Assembly (NCBI GenBank): GCA_035499215.1
Contig: DATJZH010000213.1
Coordinates: forward strand, 1-14,487
DNA: 14,487 bases
Direction: 5' to 3'
DNA from: DATJZH01 sp035499215
Lineage (GTDB): Bacteria; Actinomycetota; Actinomycetes; Streptosporangiales; Streptosporangiaceae
Shown: piece after piece, positions 6,813-14,487 of the stretch
Layout of the letters: each line of letters opens with the position of its first letter
Position numbering within the stretch: position 1 is the stretch's first letter
Translations under genes and position numbers: made by a program
The notes under the pieces: generated by a model
Database searches by the model: none
What the model was told of the DNA's origin: nothing
What the model saw: only the letters and a program-made list of their open reading frames with translations

Positions 6813-6837
6813 AGCCTGCGGCGCGGTTCACGTGCAT
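6796..6837 (-). CDS. trpL: trp leader peptide, 13 residues
   Basis: The frame ATG at 6837-6835 to TAG at 6798-6796 encodes MHVNRAAGWRRRR. It lies upstream of a strong terminator hairpin and of trpEG, as in the attenuated fused trpE(G) gene of Streptomyces venezuelae known from the literature. It has only one Trp codon, followed directly by four Arg codons, whereas leaders of this kind usually have two or three adjacent Trp codons. Stalling at the Trp codon would occupy the first strand of the 6812-6788 hairpin and favour readthrough into trpEG-thyX. No ribosome binding site precedes the ATG, and a TAGGCT hexamer lies six bases upstream, so the transcript may be leaderless. The evidence is positional and structural. 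Confidence 0.6.
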   Translation of the reverse strand: MHVNRAAGWRRRR

Positions 6838-6843
6838 GGCGTG

Positions 6844-6849
6844 AGCCTA
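6844..6849 (-). promoter_or_regulatory. Candidate -10 element of the trp unit
   Basis: TAGGCT on the minus strand fits the TANNNT -10 pattern and ends six bases before the leader ATG, which would make the transcript start at or very near that ATG. No convincing -35 hexamer is seen 17 bp upstream (TGGCGC). Confidence 0.35.
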
Positions 6850-6940
6850 GCCGGGCGCGGCGCCACGCGCCACTGGGCACGCCAGGCCAGACCAGACATC
6901 CAGTAACTGGGGTACGCATGCGGGCAACCCGCTAGTTCCC

Positions 6941-6946
6941 TATTAT
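6941..6946 (+). promoter_or_regulatory. Candidate -10 element of the two-component operon
   Basis: TATTAT stands out in otherwise GC-rich sequence and ends seven bases before the ATG at 6954, implying a leaderless transcript. No good -35 hexamer is visible at the standard distance, so an activator or alternative sigma factor may be involved. Confidence 0.45.
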
Positions 6947-6953
6947 TCATGCC

Positions 6954-8327
6954 ATGTGGCCGTCCGGTTACTTAGCGCAGCTATGGGCCGTCCGTGCCCG
7001 CGACGGCGCACCGGCCGGGCCAGCAAAGACAGCCCTGATGTCGGTGGCCGCCCGGATCGCCCGCACCATCCGCTGCATCGCGATCGCGTACATCGCCGTT
7101 CAGGTGGTCATCTGGCATTCGTTCTACGCGGCCGATCCGTGGCGCCTCGCCGGGCCTGTCGCCGCGGTGGCATGGGCGACCGCGGTGGTGGCTTGCCTGC
7201 GGTGCCGCTTACCGCCGATATGGCAGTTTGCCGTCATCGACTCGGGCGTCAACGTGGCACTCGCGCTCGGCGCCACGTGGTGCGTGCCACCCGCCATGCG
7301 CGGCGACGCGGCGAACTGGCTGTTCATCTCGATGGAAAGCCAGCTCATCGTCCCTGCCTGGTTCGCGCCCGCCGCGGTGTCCCCGCCGCTGGCCCTCGCG
7401 TCGGGGACGGCCTACTGGGCAGGCGCGGCCGCGACCCCGGCCGAGGGCTACGGGGGCAGCTCCCCAGCCGCGGCCGGGACCTTGCTGGTCATGGTCGCGG
7501 CCGCGCAATGGTGCGCGCGCCTGATGCTCTGCCGCCTGGCCGACCGGGCGGACGTCGCTCTCGCGCGAGCCGATCAGGACGCCCGCGAGCAGTACGTCGC
7601 CCTGTCGAGGAATCTAGAGCGCGCCGAGCATGAGCGCCTGCTGCACGACACGGTGCTCAACACGCTCACCGCCCTGGCGCGTGCGGGCAGTTCCGGCGCG
7701 GACGAGGTGGTGGGCCGATGCCGGCATGACGTCATGCTGATGGAGTATGTGCTCAACGATCCCGGTGACCCGGCCAGGGCGGCCGGGCGAGGATACGGCG
7801 GCCTGCTCGCCGCCATCGAGGCCATTGCTGTTGAGATGCGCGCCCGCGGGCTGGCCGTGCACGTCGAGGTCAGCAACGGCATTCCGGCCGGGACTGGCGT
7901 CGTCGGCACGGCCAGCGCCCCGGCGGAACCCGTGCGTGTGCCGGTGGTCCCGGTGGCCGTGGCGGTCGCGATCGCGCGCGCCGTGCGCGAGGCGCTGGCG
8001 AATGTCCTCAGCCATGCCGGCACCGCAGAAGCCTGGGTCGGCATCGACGTCAGCCCGGCGGCGCCGGGCGGCGAGCTCGCGGAGCCCGGCGGCCTCCGGG
8101 TGACCGTCCGGGACACCGGCGCGGGGTTCGACCCCGCCCGCGTCGATCCGGCCCGGCTGGGCCTGCGGCGGTCCATCGTGGAGCGCATCACCGACTGCGG
8201 CGGGCGGGCATCGATACGGTCGGCGCCGGGCGAGGGCACCGTGGTGAGCTTGTGCTGGGCCGCCTCGGCGCATCCCAGCCAGGTCGCAGTCCCGCGCCGA
8301 ACCGCCGGCCGAGGGAGCTTGCCATGA
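6954..8327 (+). CDS. Membrane sensor histidine kinase (HisKA_3 / HATPase type)
   Basis: The 457-residue protein has an N-terminal membrane part (about residues 38-195) with five or so hydrophobic helices and no obvious large extracytoplasmic sensor domain. A dimerisation helix follows with the phosphoacceptor motif ERLLHDTVLNTL (His231), then a C-terminal ATPase with the N box REALANVLSHAG (Asn350), the D/G box DTGAGFDP (Asp387), GLRRSIVERI (403-412) and GEGT (426-429). This is the NarX/DesK-like kinase class that phosphorylates NarL-type regulators, and one is encoded two genes downstream. The ATG at 6954 lacks a ribosome binding site but lies seven bases after TATTAT; an internal ATG at 7038 is an alternative. 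The stop overlaps the next start as ATGA. The signal is unknown; intramembrane or membrane-state sensing is a guess from the lack of a loop domain. Confidence 0.85.
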   Translation: MWPSGYLAQLWAVRARDGAPAGPAKTALMSVAARIARTIRCIAIAYIAVQVVIWHSFYAADPWRLAGPVAAVAWATAVVACLRCRLPPIWQFAVIDSGVNVALALGATWCVPPAMRGDAANWLFISMESQLIVPAWFAPAAVSPPLALASGTAYWAGAAATPAEGYGGSSPAAAGTLLVMVAAAQWCARLMLCRLADRADVALARADQDAREQYVALSRNLERAEHERLLHDTVLNTLTALARAGSSGADEVVGRCRHDVMLMEYVLNDPGDPARAAGRGYGGLLAAIEAIAVEMRARGLAVHVEVSNGIPAGTGVVGTASAPAEPVRVPVVPVAVAVAIARAVREALANVLSHAGTAEAWVGIDVSPAAPGGELAEPGGLRVTVRDTGAGFDPARVDPARLGLRRSIVERITDCGGRASIRSAPGEGTVVSLCWAASAHPSQVAVPRRTAGRGSLP

Positions 8328-9463
8328 TGAGCTGCTACGGAGTGCCAGGGGCGGCGTACGAGGCCGAACTGCCCAGGGCGGCCGGGACGCTGGCGGCGAT
8401 CTGGCAGCTCACCATTCTGACCCAGGTGCTGATCGACCTGCCCGACTACCGCGAGGCCGCCGTGCCAGTCGCCGTGTGGCTCGGGATGCTCGCGACGGCG
8501 GTATGGCTGGTGCCACGGGCACGCGCGCGCGGCCTCACCGGCGGTGAGGCCGCGGCCGCGATCGCGGTTGCCGTCGCCGCGGTCGCCCTCGTCGGCTGGG
8601 ACCGCCGCGTGCATGGCGGTACCGGGACCGTGGACTGGTCGGTCCTAGGTACGGCCTGGCTGCTCGCCCTCGTCGCCCTGAGCCGTCCAGCCCGGGTATC
8701 GATCTCCGGGGCGCTGCTGATATTCGGCACGCACGCTCTCTTCACCATCCGCATGTTCGGCGTGAGCCCGCTCGGCCTGGCGCGGCTCGCGCTCACCGCC
8801 TACACACTGGCAGTGATCCTGGTCATCTTCGCCGCCCTGCAGCCGGCCTTGCGCACCTATGCCGGGCTGGCCGCGCGCCGCGCCGCGCTGGCGAGCCGGT
8901 CAGCGGCGGAACGCGCGGCGGCCGCCGCGGTCTGCGAGGACCGGCGCCGGCGGCTCGCCCTGCTGGACGTGGAAGCGCTCCCGCTGCTGCGCGGCATTGC
9001 CGACGGGACGCTGGACCCCAGCACCGACAGCGAGGTGCGGGCGCGATGCGCCCGGCTCGGCGCGACGCTGCGGCGTGCCCTCGCGGACCGGGCGCGCAGC
9101 GCGGGAGGGCTGCTGGCCGAGCTGGAGCCCGCACTGCGCGCCGCCCGGGCACGGGGCCTGCCAGTTGATGTCCGGGTGGTCGGTGACCCCGGGCGTCCCA
9201 CCTGGGAGGTTGCGGCCGCGACCCTGGCGGCGGTGGGCGGCGTCATGAGCGCGCTCCCGCCGCACCCGGTAACGCTCACCGTCCTGGCGTCCGGCAGCGA
9301 CGTGGAGCTGTTCGTGACCTTCGACAGGCCGCCGCGGCCTGCGCCAGAGGTCGCCGGGCTGAGGCAGCACGTGCCAGGGGAGGCACGCTGGCGTGCCAGA
9401 GTCGACGTCGACCACACCGGTGCGGGATGCCTCGAGGTCCGATGGCGGCAGGCGGCGGCATGA
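8324..9463 (+). CDS. Kinase-like membrane protein lacking catalytic motifs (probable pseudokinase partner)
   Basis: The 379-residue protein is built like the preceding kinase: hydrophobic helices between about residues 22 and 172, a charged Ala/Arg-rich coil (180-212), then a helical part (RRRRLALLDVEALPLLRGI) and an alpha/beta end resembling an ATPase fold. The coil segment can be laid against the upstream kinase's ERLLHDTVLNTL, but there is no histidine there. The C-terminal part (VAAATLAAVGGVMSALPPHP and following strands) has neither the N-box Asn nor the DxG or GxG motifs. It therefore probably neither binds ATP nor phosphorylates itself. It may form a heterodimer with the upstream kinase or act as a separate sensor or brake on the regulator. 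The ATG at 8324 has GAGGGAG a few bases upstream and overlaps the previous stop (ATGA); the second ATG at 8327 is also possible. Its own stop overlaps the regulator start. I recall similar uncharacterised proteins in actinomycete sensor operons. Confidence 0.75.
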   Translation: MMSCYGVPGAAYEAELPRAAGTLAAIWQLTILTQVLIDLPDYREAAVPVAVWLGMLATAVWLVPRARARGLTGGEAAAAIAVAVAAVALVGWDRRVHGGTGTVDWSVLGTAWLLALVALSRPARVSISGALLIFGTHALFTIRMFGVSPLGLARLALTAYTLAVILVIFAALQPALRTYAGLAARRAALASRSAAERAAAAAVCEDRRRRLALLDVEALPLLRGIADGTLDPSTDSEVRARCARLGATLRRALADRARSAGGLLAELEPALRAARARGLPVDVRVVGDPGRPTWEVAAATLAAVGGVMSALPPHPVTLTVLASGSDVELFVTFDRPPRPAPEVAGLRQHVPGEARWRARVDVDHTGAGCLEVRWRQAAA

Positions 9464-10248
9464 CCGGCGGAACGGCGGGCAGTGCCGGCATGACCGGCGG
9501 AGCGGCGGGCAGTGCCGGCATGACCGGCGGAACGGGAGGCAGTGCCGCCAGCATCGCCGACGGGGACTCCGGCATGACCGGTGTCATCGACGTCGCGGCC
9601 GTGGACGACCACCCCATCGTCCTCGACGGAGTCGCCGGCTGGGTCATGGCCGGCGAGCGCGGCATCCGGGTCGTCGGTACGGCGGCGACCGTGGACGCCC
9701 TCCTCGCCGGGCCAGGACGGCGCGCGCATGTGGTCCTCCTCGATCTCGACCTGGGCGACGGCACAACCGTTGAGCGCAACGTAGCGGCCGTCCTCGCCGC
9801 CGGTCCCGCCGTTCTCGTGCTCTCTGCTTCCGACAAGCCGCTCTCCGTCCGGGCCGCGGTGCGCGCCGGCGCTCTCGGTTATGTCGTGAAAAACGATGGA
9901 ACCTCCGAGATAAGGGCGGCCATCAACGCGGTGGCCGCGGGCGAAGATTGGATCTCCCCCCGCCTCGCGTACATATTCGCCACCGACGACGCCCCCGACC
10001 GGCCCCGCCTCAGCCAGCAGGAGACGCGTGCGCTGCGCCTTTACGCTACCGGCATGCCGATAAAGTCCGTCGCCCGGAGGATGACCATCAGCGAGGAAAC
10101 GGTCAAGCAGTATGTCGGCCGGGTCCGGGGAAAGTACGCCCGGGCAAACCGGGCCGCACCCACGAAATTGGACCTGTACTATCGAGCCGTCGAGGACGGG
10201 CACCTCCCATCTCTCCCTAGCCCCCGGATCCCCCCCCACGGGTTATAG
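9460..10248 (+). CDS. NarL-type response regulator with repeat-extended N-terminus
   Basis: The 262-residue protein has a receiver domain (about 42-160) with the acidic pair Asp49-Asp50, phosphoacceptor Asp95 in VVLLDLDLGDG, the switch Ser in LVLSAS (about 122) and conserved Lys144. A LuxR-type helix-turn-helix follows (about 184-235: LSQQETRALRLYATGMPIKS, then VARRMTISEETVKQYVGRVR), ending in TKLDLYYRAVEDG, a tail I associate with one actinomycete regulator subgroup. It should bind DNA when phosphorylated by the kinase encoded two genes upstream. The start at 9460 overlaps the previous stop (ATGA). The first 30 residues are three copies of MTGG(T/A)xGSAG from a 30-bp repeat, each beginning with an in-frame ATG (9460, 9490, 9520). 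A fourth ATG at 9574 (MTGVIDVAAVDDHP) begins at the normal edge of a receiver domain and would give 224 residues. Confidence 0.88.
   Translation: MTGGTAGSAGMTGGAAGSAGMTGGTGGSAASIADGDSGMTGVIDVAAVDDHPIVLDGVAGWVMAGERGIRVVGTAATVDALLAGPGRRAHVVLLDLDLGDGTTVERNVAAVLAAGPAVLVLSASDKPLSVRAAVRAGALGYVVKNDGTSEIRAAINAVAAGEDWISPRLAYIFATDDAPDRPRLSQQETRALRLYATGMPIKSVARRMTISEETVKQYVGRVRGKYARANRAAPTKLDLYYRAVEDGHLPSLPSPRIPPHGL
9461..9550. repeat. Three tandem 30-bp repeats at the start of the response regulator
   Basis: The unit TGACCGGCGGAACGGCGGGC, continued by AGTGCCGGCA, occurs at 9461-9490, 9491-9520 and 9521-9550; the third copy carries a few substitutions. The period is ten codons, so copy-number change would lengthen or shorten the protein without a frameshift. 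The A ending one unit plus TG of the next creates an ATG in each copy. Confidence 0.93.
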
Positions 10249-10312
10249 GGCCCCAGGAAGTGCCCGTCCTCGACCTTTGTCACGCGAGGTAATCCTACGG
10301 TGTGTACCCCGG

Positions 10313-10348
10313 GCCCGTCATGACCCCCGAGAGGGGGTCATGACGGGC
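10313..10348. terminator. Bidirectional terminator between the regulator and ftsH
   Basis: GCCCGTCATGACCCCC (10313-10328) and GGGGGTCATGACGGGC (10333-10348) are perfect inverted repeats around the 4-nt loop GAGA. The stem lies between the ends of two convergent genes (10248 and 10360). There is no T-run on either side, which is usual for strong-stem terminators in high-GC actinobacteria. The arms also contain the palindrome TCATGA. Confidence 0.85.
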
Positions 10349-10359
10349 TGATGACGGTG

Positions 10360-12336
<1,977 letters not shown>

Positions 12337-12628
12337 GATTCATCCTAGATCCGGCTAAGCGGTCAAGAATCTCTGCCCAGTGGCGATGGTAGCCGAGCGG
12401 CCTGCTTCGTGATCGCGCGTCGCTTGCCGCGCGAGCACGGGCGGGCTGCGGCCCTCGCGCTCGCACGGACAGCCTCCTCGCGCTCGCACGGACAGCCTCC
12501 TCGCGCCGGTGCGGACAGCCGCAGCGCGGGTCGCGGGTACGGTCAGGGGTGCGGGGCGGGCCCGCCGGCGAGACCGCGGTCCACGTCAATCCAGCCGTAA
12601 TCCAGCCGTCAGGGAGCGTGCAGCAGCG
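12337..12628. other. Divergent intergenic region between ftsH and the molybdoenzyme gene
   Basis: No gene is recognised in these 292 bp. A TTGACC hexamer on the minus strand (12366-12361) upstream of ftsH looks like a -35 element, but no -10 sits at 17 bp in a usable position (TAGGAT at 12347-12342 is only 13 bp away). A 23-bp tandem repeat fills 12453-12521, and an 11-bp direct repeat AATCCAGCCGT occurs at 12588-12598 and 12599-12609. AGGGAG at 12611-12616 is the likely ribosome binding site of the next gene, at a rather long 12-base spacing. Confidence 0.5.
12453..12521. repeat. Three tandem 23-bp repeats
   Basis: The unit CCTCGCGCTCGCACGGACAG, continued by CCT, occurs identically at 12453-12475 and 12476-12498, with a diverged third copy at 12499-12521. 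It lies in the intergenic region upstream of the molybdoenzyme gene. It may be slippage or repeated binding sites. Confidence 0.88.
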
Positions 12629-14487
12629 ATGATCCTCACGATCACCGTCGACGGAGCTGTGGTCAGCTTTCCGGATCGCGATGGCCAGAACCTGCTTGAC
12701 GTGCTGCGCGATGACATCGGTGTCACCGGGCCCAAGCCCGGCTGCGGCGAGGACGCCTGCGGTGCCTGCACCGTGCTGGTCGGCCGGCGGGCAGTGACCG
12801 CATGCACAACGCCCGCCGCGCAGCTGGCCGGGCAGCAGATCACGACCGTCGCGGGCCTGGCCGAGGACGGCGTCCTGCACCCGGTGCAGCAGGCGTGGCT
12901 GGAAACGGGCGCCATGCAGTGCGGTTACTGCACCCCGGGCTGGCTGACCGCCATCGCCGCCCTGCTGGCCCGGACGCCCGATCCAGACGACGACAGGATC
13001 GCCGCGGAACTGGCAGGCAGCGTCTGCCGCTGCTGGACTTACCCGCGGATCCTGCGGGCAGTGCACCGCGCCGCCGAGCTGATGAACCACCCTGAATTGC
13101 TGCTTCCGGTGCCGCCGCCAGCGGATGCCCGCGGCTGGGGCGCGCGGCCTGCCGGACCTGCGCCCGCCGCGCCGCGGCTTCCCGCTGGCCTGCCGTGGGA
13201 TCAGGCGCCCAAGGACGGCGAAACGTTCTTCGGACCGCTCTGCGACGGGCTGGTAGCGGTCGTGAGCGATGCCGCGGCGGGCGCCCCGGACGGTGCCGCA
13301 TTCGACGCGGCCCGCCAGCACAGCTGGGACGCGCCGGACGGCGCCTGGGTGCACGTCAGTGCCGATGGCACGATCACGGCGTTCACCGGGAAGGTCGAGG
13401 CTGGCCAGGGCACCCGCACCGTGCTCGCGCTGCTCGTCGCCGAGGAGCTTGCGATGCCGCCGGCTTCGGTACGGCTGGTGATGGGCCAGACCGATGTCTC
13501 GCCCTTCGACCCGGGCACTTCCGGGGACCTGCTGACCGGCGTGCGCCGGGTCGAGCGGGTACCCGCCGGCGGACCGGTGACCAGGCCCGCCGAATGGCAG
13601 CCGGCCGGTCATGAGGCCAGGGCAGTCGGCGGCGCCGATGTCGTTACCGGCGCCAAGCGGTTCCCCGCAGATCTGCGCATGGACGGCATGCTGCATGGCT
13701 GCGTGCTCCGGCCGCCCGCGTTCGGGGCCACCTTGCGCAGCGCCGACACGACCGCGGCCGCGGCCCTGCCCGGCGTCCTGGTGGTGCGGGAGGAGGCCTT
13801 CATCGGCGCTGCGGCACCAGACCGTGCCACCGCCCGCCGCGCGATCGAGGCCGTCGATGCCAGCTGGGACCGGCGGCCGCAGCCGGGCCCGGGCGAGCTG
13901 GCGGACTATCTGCGGGCGCATCCCATCGCGGCCGAGGGCCGGAGCGCCGCGTTCCGGCACGAGGCGGGTGACGTCGACGCCGCGCTGGCGGCGGGCCCGC
14001 TGCGGCTGGCGGCGCGCTACACGACAGCGCATGTCGCTCATGTCGCGCTTGAGCCCAGGTCCGCGCTGGCCAGCTGGCAGGACAAGCAGCTTACGGTGTG
14101 GACCGGCACCTCCACGCCGTTCCGGGCGCGGCGTGAGCTGGCTGCCGCGCTGGGCATCCCCGAGGCCGTCGTCCACGTGCTCGTGCCGGACTTCGGCGGC
14201 AGGCACGGCAGCGCGGTGGCCCTGGAGGCCGCGCGGCTCGCCAGAGCGGCAGGCCGTCCGGTCAAGGTGCAGTGGAGCAGGCCCGAGGAGTTCCGCTGCG
14301 GTTACCTGCGGCCCGCGGCGCTGATCGAGGTTCGCAGCAGCGCCGGCCGGACCGGCGCCATCACCGGCTGGTCGTTCTGCACCATCAACTCCGGCCAGGC
14401 CGGGATCCTGAGCCCTTACCGGATACCGCATCAGCGCATCGTCTATCAGCCCGCCGAGTCGCCGCTGCCGCAGGGGCCCTACCGCGC
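12629..14487 (+). CDS. Molybdenum hydroxylase with fused 2Fe-2S domains (aldehyde oxidase / isoquinoline oxidoreductase type), 5' part
   Basis: The frame runs from the ATG at 12629 to the window end without a stop (619 codons), so the C-terminus is missing. Residues 1-75 form a plant-type ferredoxin domain with Cys39, Cys44, Cys47 and Cys59 (GCGEDACGACTVL). Residues 80-150 form the helical second 2Fe-2S domain with Cys98, Cys101, Cys133 and Cys135 (MQCGYCTPG and SVCRCWTYPR). After a Pro/Ala linker comes molybdenum-cofactor-subunit sequence: ITAFTGKVEAGQGTRTVLAL (248-267), RAVGGADVVTGAKRFPADL (hammerhead domain) and LPQGPYRA at the edge. The fusion order resembles small plus large subunits of isoquinoline 1-oxidoreductase-like enzymes, which hydroxylate aldehydes or N-heterocycles with water. 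Sequence usual between the GKVEAGQG segment and the hammerhead domain appears deleted near residue 297, and the Gly-rich cofactor loop (VPDFGGRHG) looks about four residues short. The substrate cannot be inferred. Confidence 0.82.
   Translation, partial: MILTITVDGAVVSFPDRDGQNLLDVLRDDIGVTGPKPGCGEDACGACTVLVGRRAVTACTTPAAQLAGQQITTVAGLAEDGVLHPVQQAWLETGAMQCGYCTPGWLTAIAALLARTPDPDDDRIAAELAGSVCRCWTYPRILRAVHRAAELMNHPELLLPVPPPADARGWGARPAGPAPAAPRLPAGLPWDQAPKDGETFFGPLCDGLVAVVSDAAAGAPDGAAFDAARQHSWDAPDGAWVHVSADGTITAFTGKVEAGQGTRTVLALLVAEELAMPPASVRLVMGQTDVSPFDPGTSGDLLTGVRRVERVPAGGPVTRPAEWQPAGHEARAVGGADVVTGAKRFPADLRMDGMLHGCVLRPPAFGATLRSADTTAAAALPGVLVVREEAFIGAAAPDRATARRAIEAVDASWDRRPQPGPGELADYLRAHPIAAEGRSAAFRHEAGDVDAALAAGPLRLAARYTTAHVAHVALEPRSALASWQDKQLTVWTGTSTPFRARRELAAALGIPEAVVHVLVPDFGGRHGSAVALEAARLARAAGRPVKVQWSRPEEFRCGYLRPAALIEVRSSAGRTGAITGWSFCTINSGQAGILSPYRIPHQRIVYQPAESPLPQGPYR

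Noticed and set aside
12342..12366. Standard -35/-10 promoter for ftsH (TTGACC with TAGGAT)
   Set aside because: The spacing is only 13 bp, and the AGGA within TAGGAT is better explained as the ribosome binding site.

Overview
The window is high-GC DNA (roughly 70 % G+C, strong G/C third-codon bias) with actinobacterial hallmarks: ATGA-coupled starts, apparently leaderless genes, a fused TrpE-TrpG under an attenuator, a NarL/LuxR-type two-component system and an actinomycete-type flavohaemoprotein. It looks like the chromosome of an actinomycete; I cannot name the genus.

Layout. 1-225 (+): end of a CcdA-type membrane thiol-disulfide transporter. 226-2264: a decayed stretch holding a frameshifted, 3'-truncated IS110 transposase (399-~1160), a 33-bp direct repeat, a nested inverted repeat, and a scrap of a HAD phosphatase on the minus strand fused to three ~26-bp tandem repeats. 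2265-3512 (+): flavohaemoprotein (globin plus ferredoxin-reductase-like module), probably for nitric oxide detoxification. 3565-6837 (-): a tryptophan unit made of a short leader peptide, an intrinsic-terminator attenuator, fused anthranilate synthase trpE-trpG and, 11 bp after it, flavin-dependent thymidylate synthase thyX. 6954-10248 (+): three ATGA-coupled genes, namely a membrane sensor histidine kinase, a second membrane protein built like a kinase but lacking the catalytic motifs, and a NarL-type response regulator whose N-terminus carries a 30-bp repeat with several in-frame ATGs. 10313-10348: a perfect 16-bp stem that should terminate transcription from both sides. 10360-12336 (-): FtsH AAA+ membrane zinc protease. 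12337-12628: intergenic, with a 23-bp tandem repeat. 12629 to the right edge (+): an aldehyde oxidase/isoquinoline oxidoreductase-type molybdoenzyme fused to its 2Fe-2S domains, cut by the window end and apparently missing an internal segment.

How the genes relate. The tryptophan and two-component units are transcribed divergently from a 116-bp region (6838-6953) in which both reading frames seem to start at or next to the transcript start. trpEG and thyX are probably co-transcribed, which would place DNA-precursor synthesis downstream of a tryptophan attenuator. The sensor, kinase-like partner and regulator form one translationally coupled module; its signal and target are unknown. The flavohaemoprotein, FtsH and molybdoenzyme genes have no clear functional link to their neighbours. 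The candidates most worth pursuing are the kinase/pseudokinase/regulator module, the repeat-multiplied start of the regulator, and the trp-attenuated trpEG-thyX unit.
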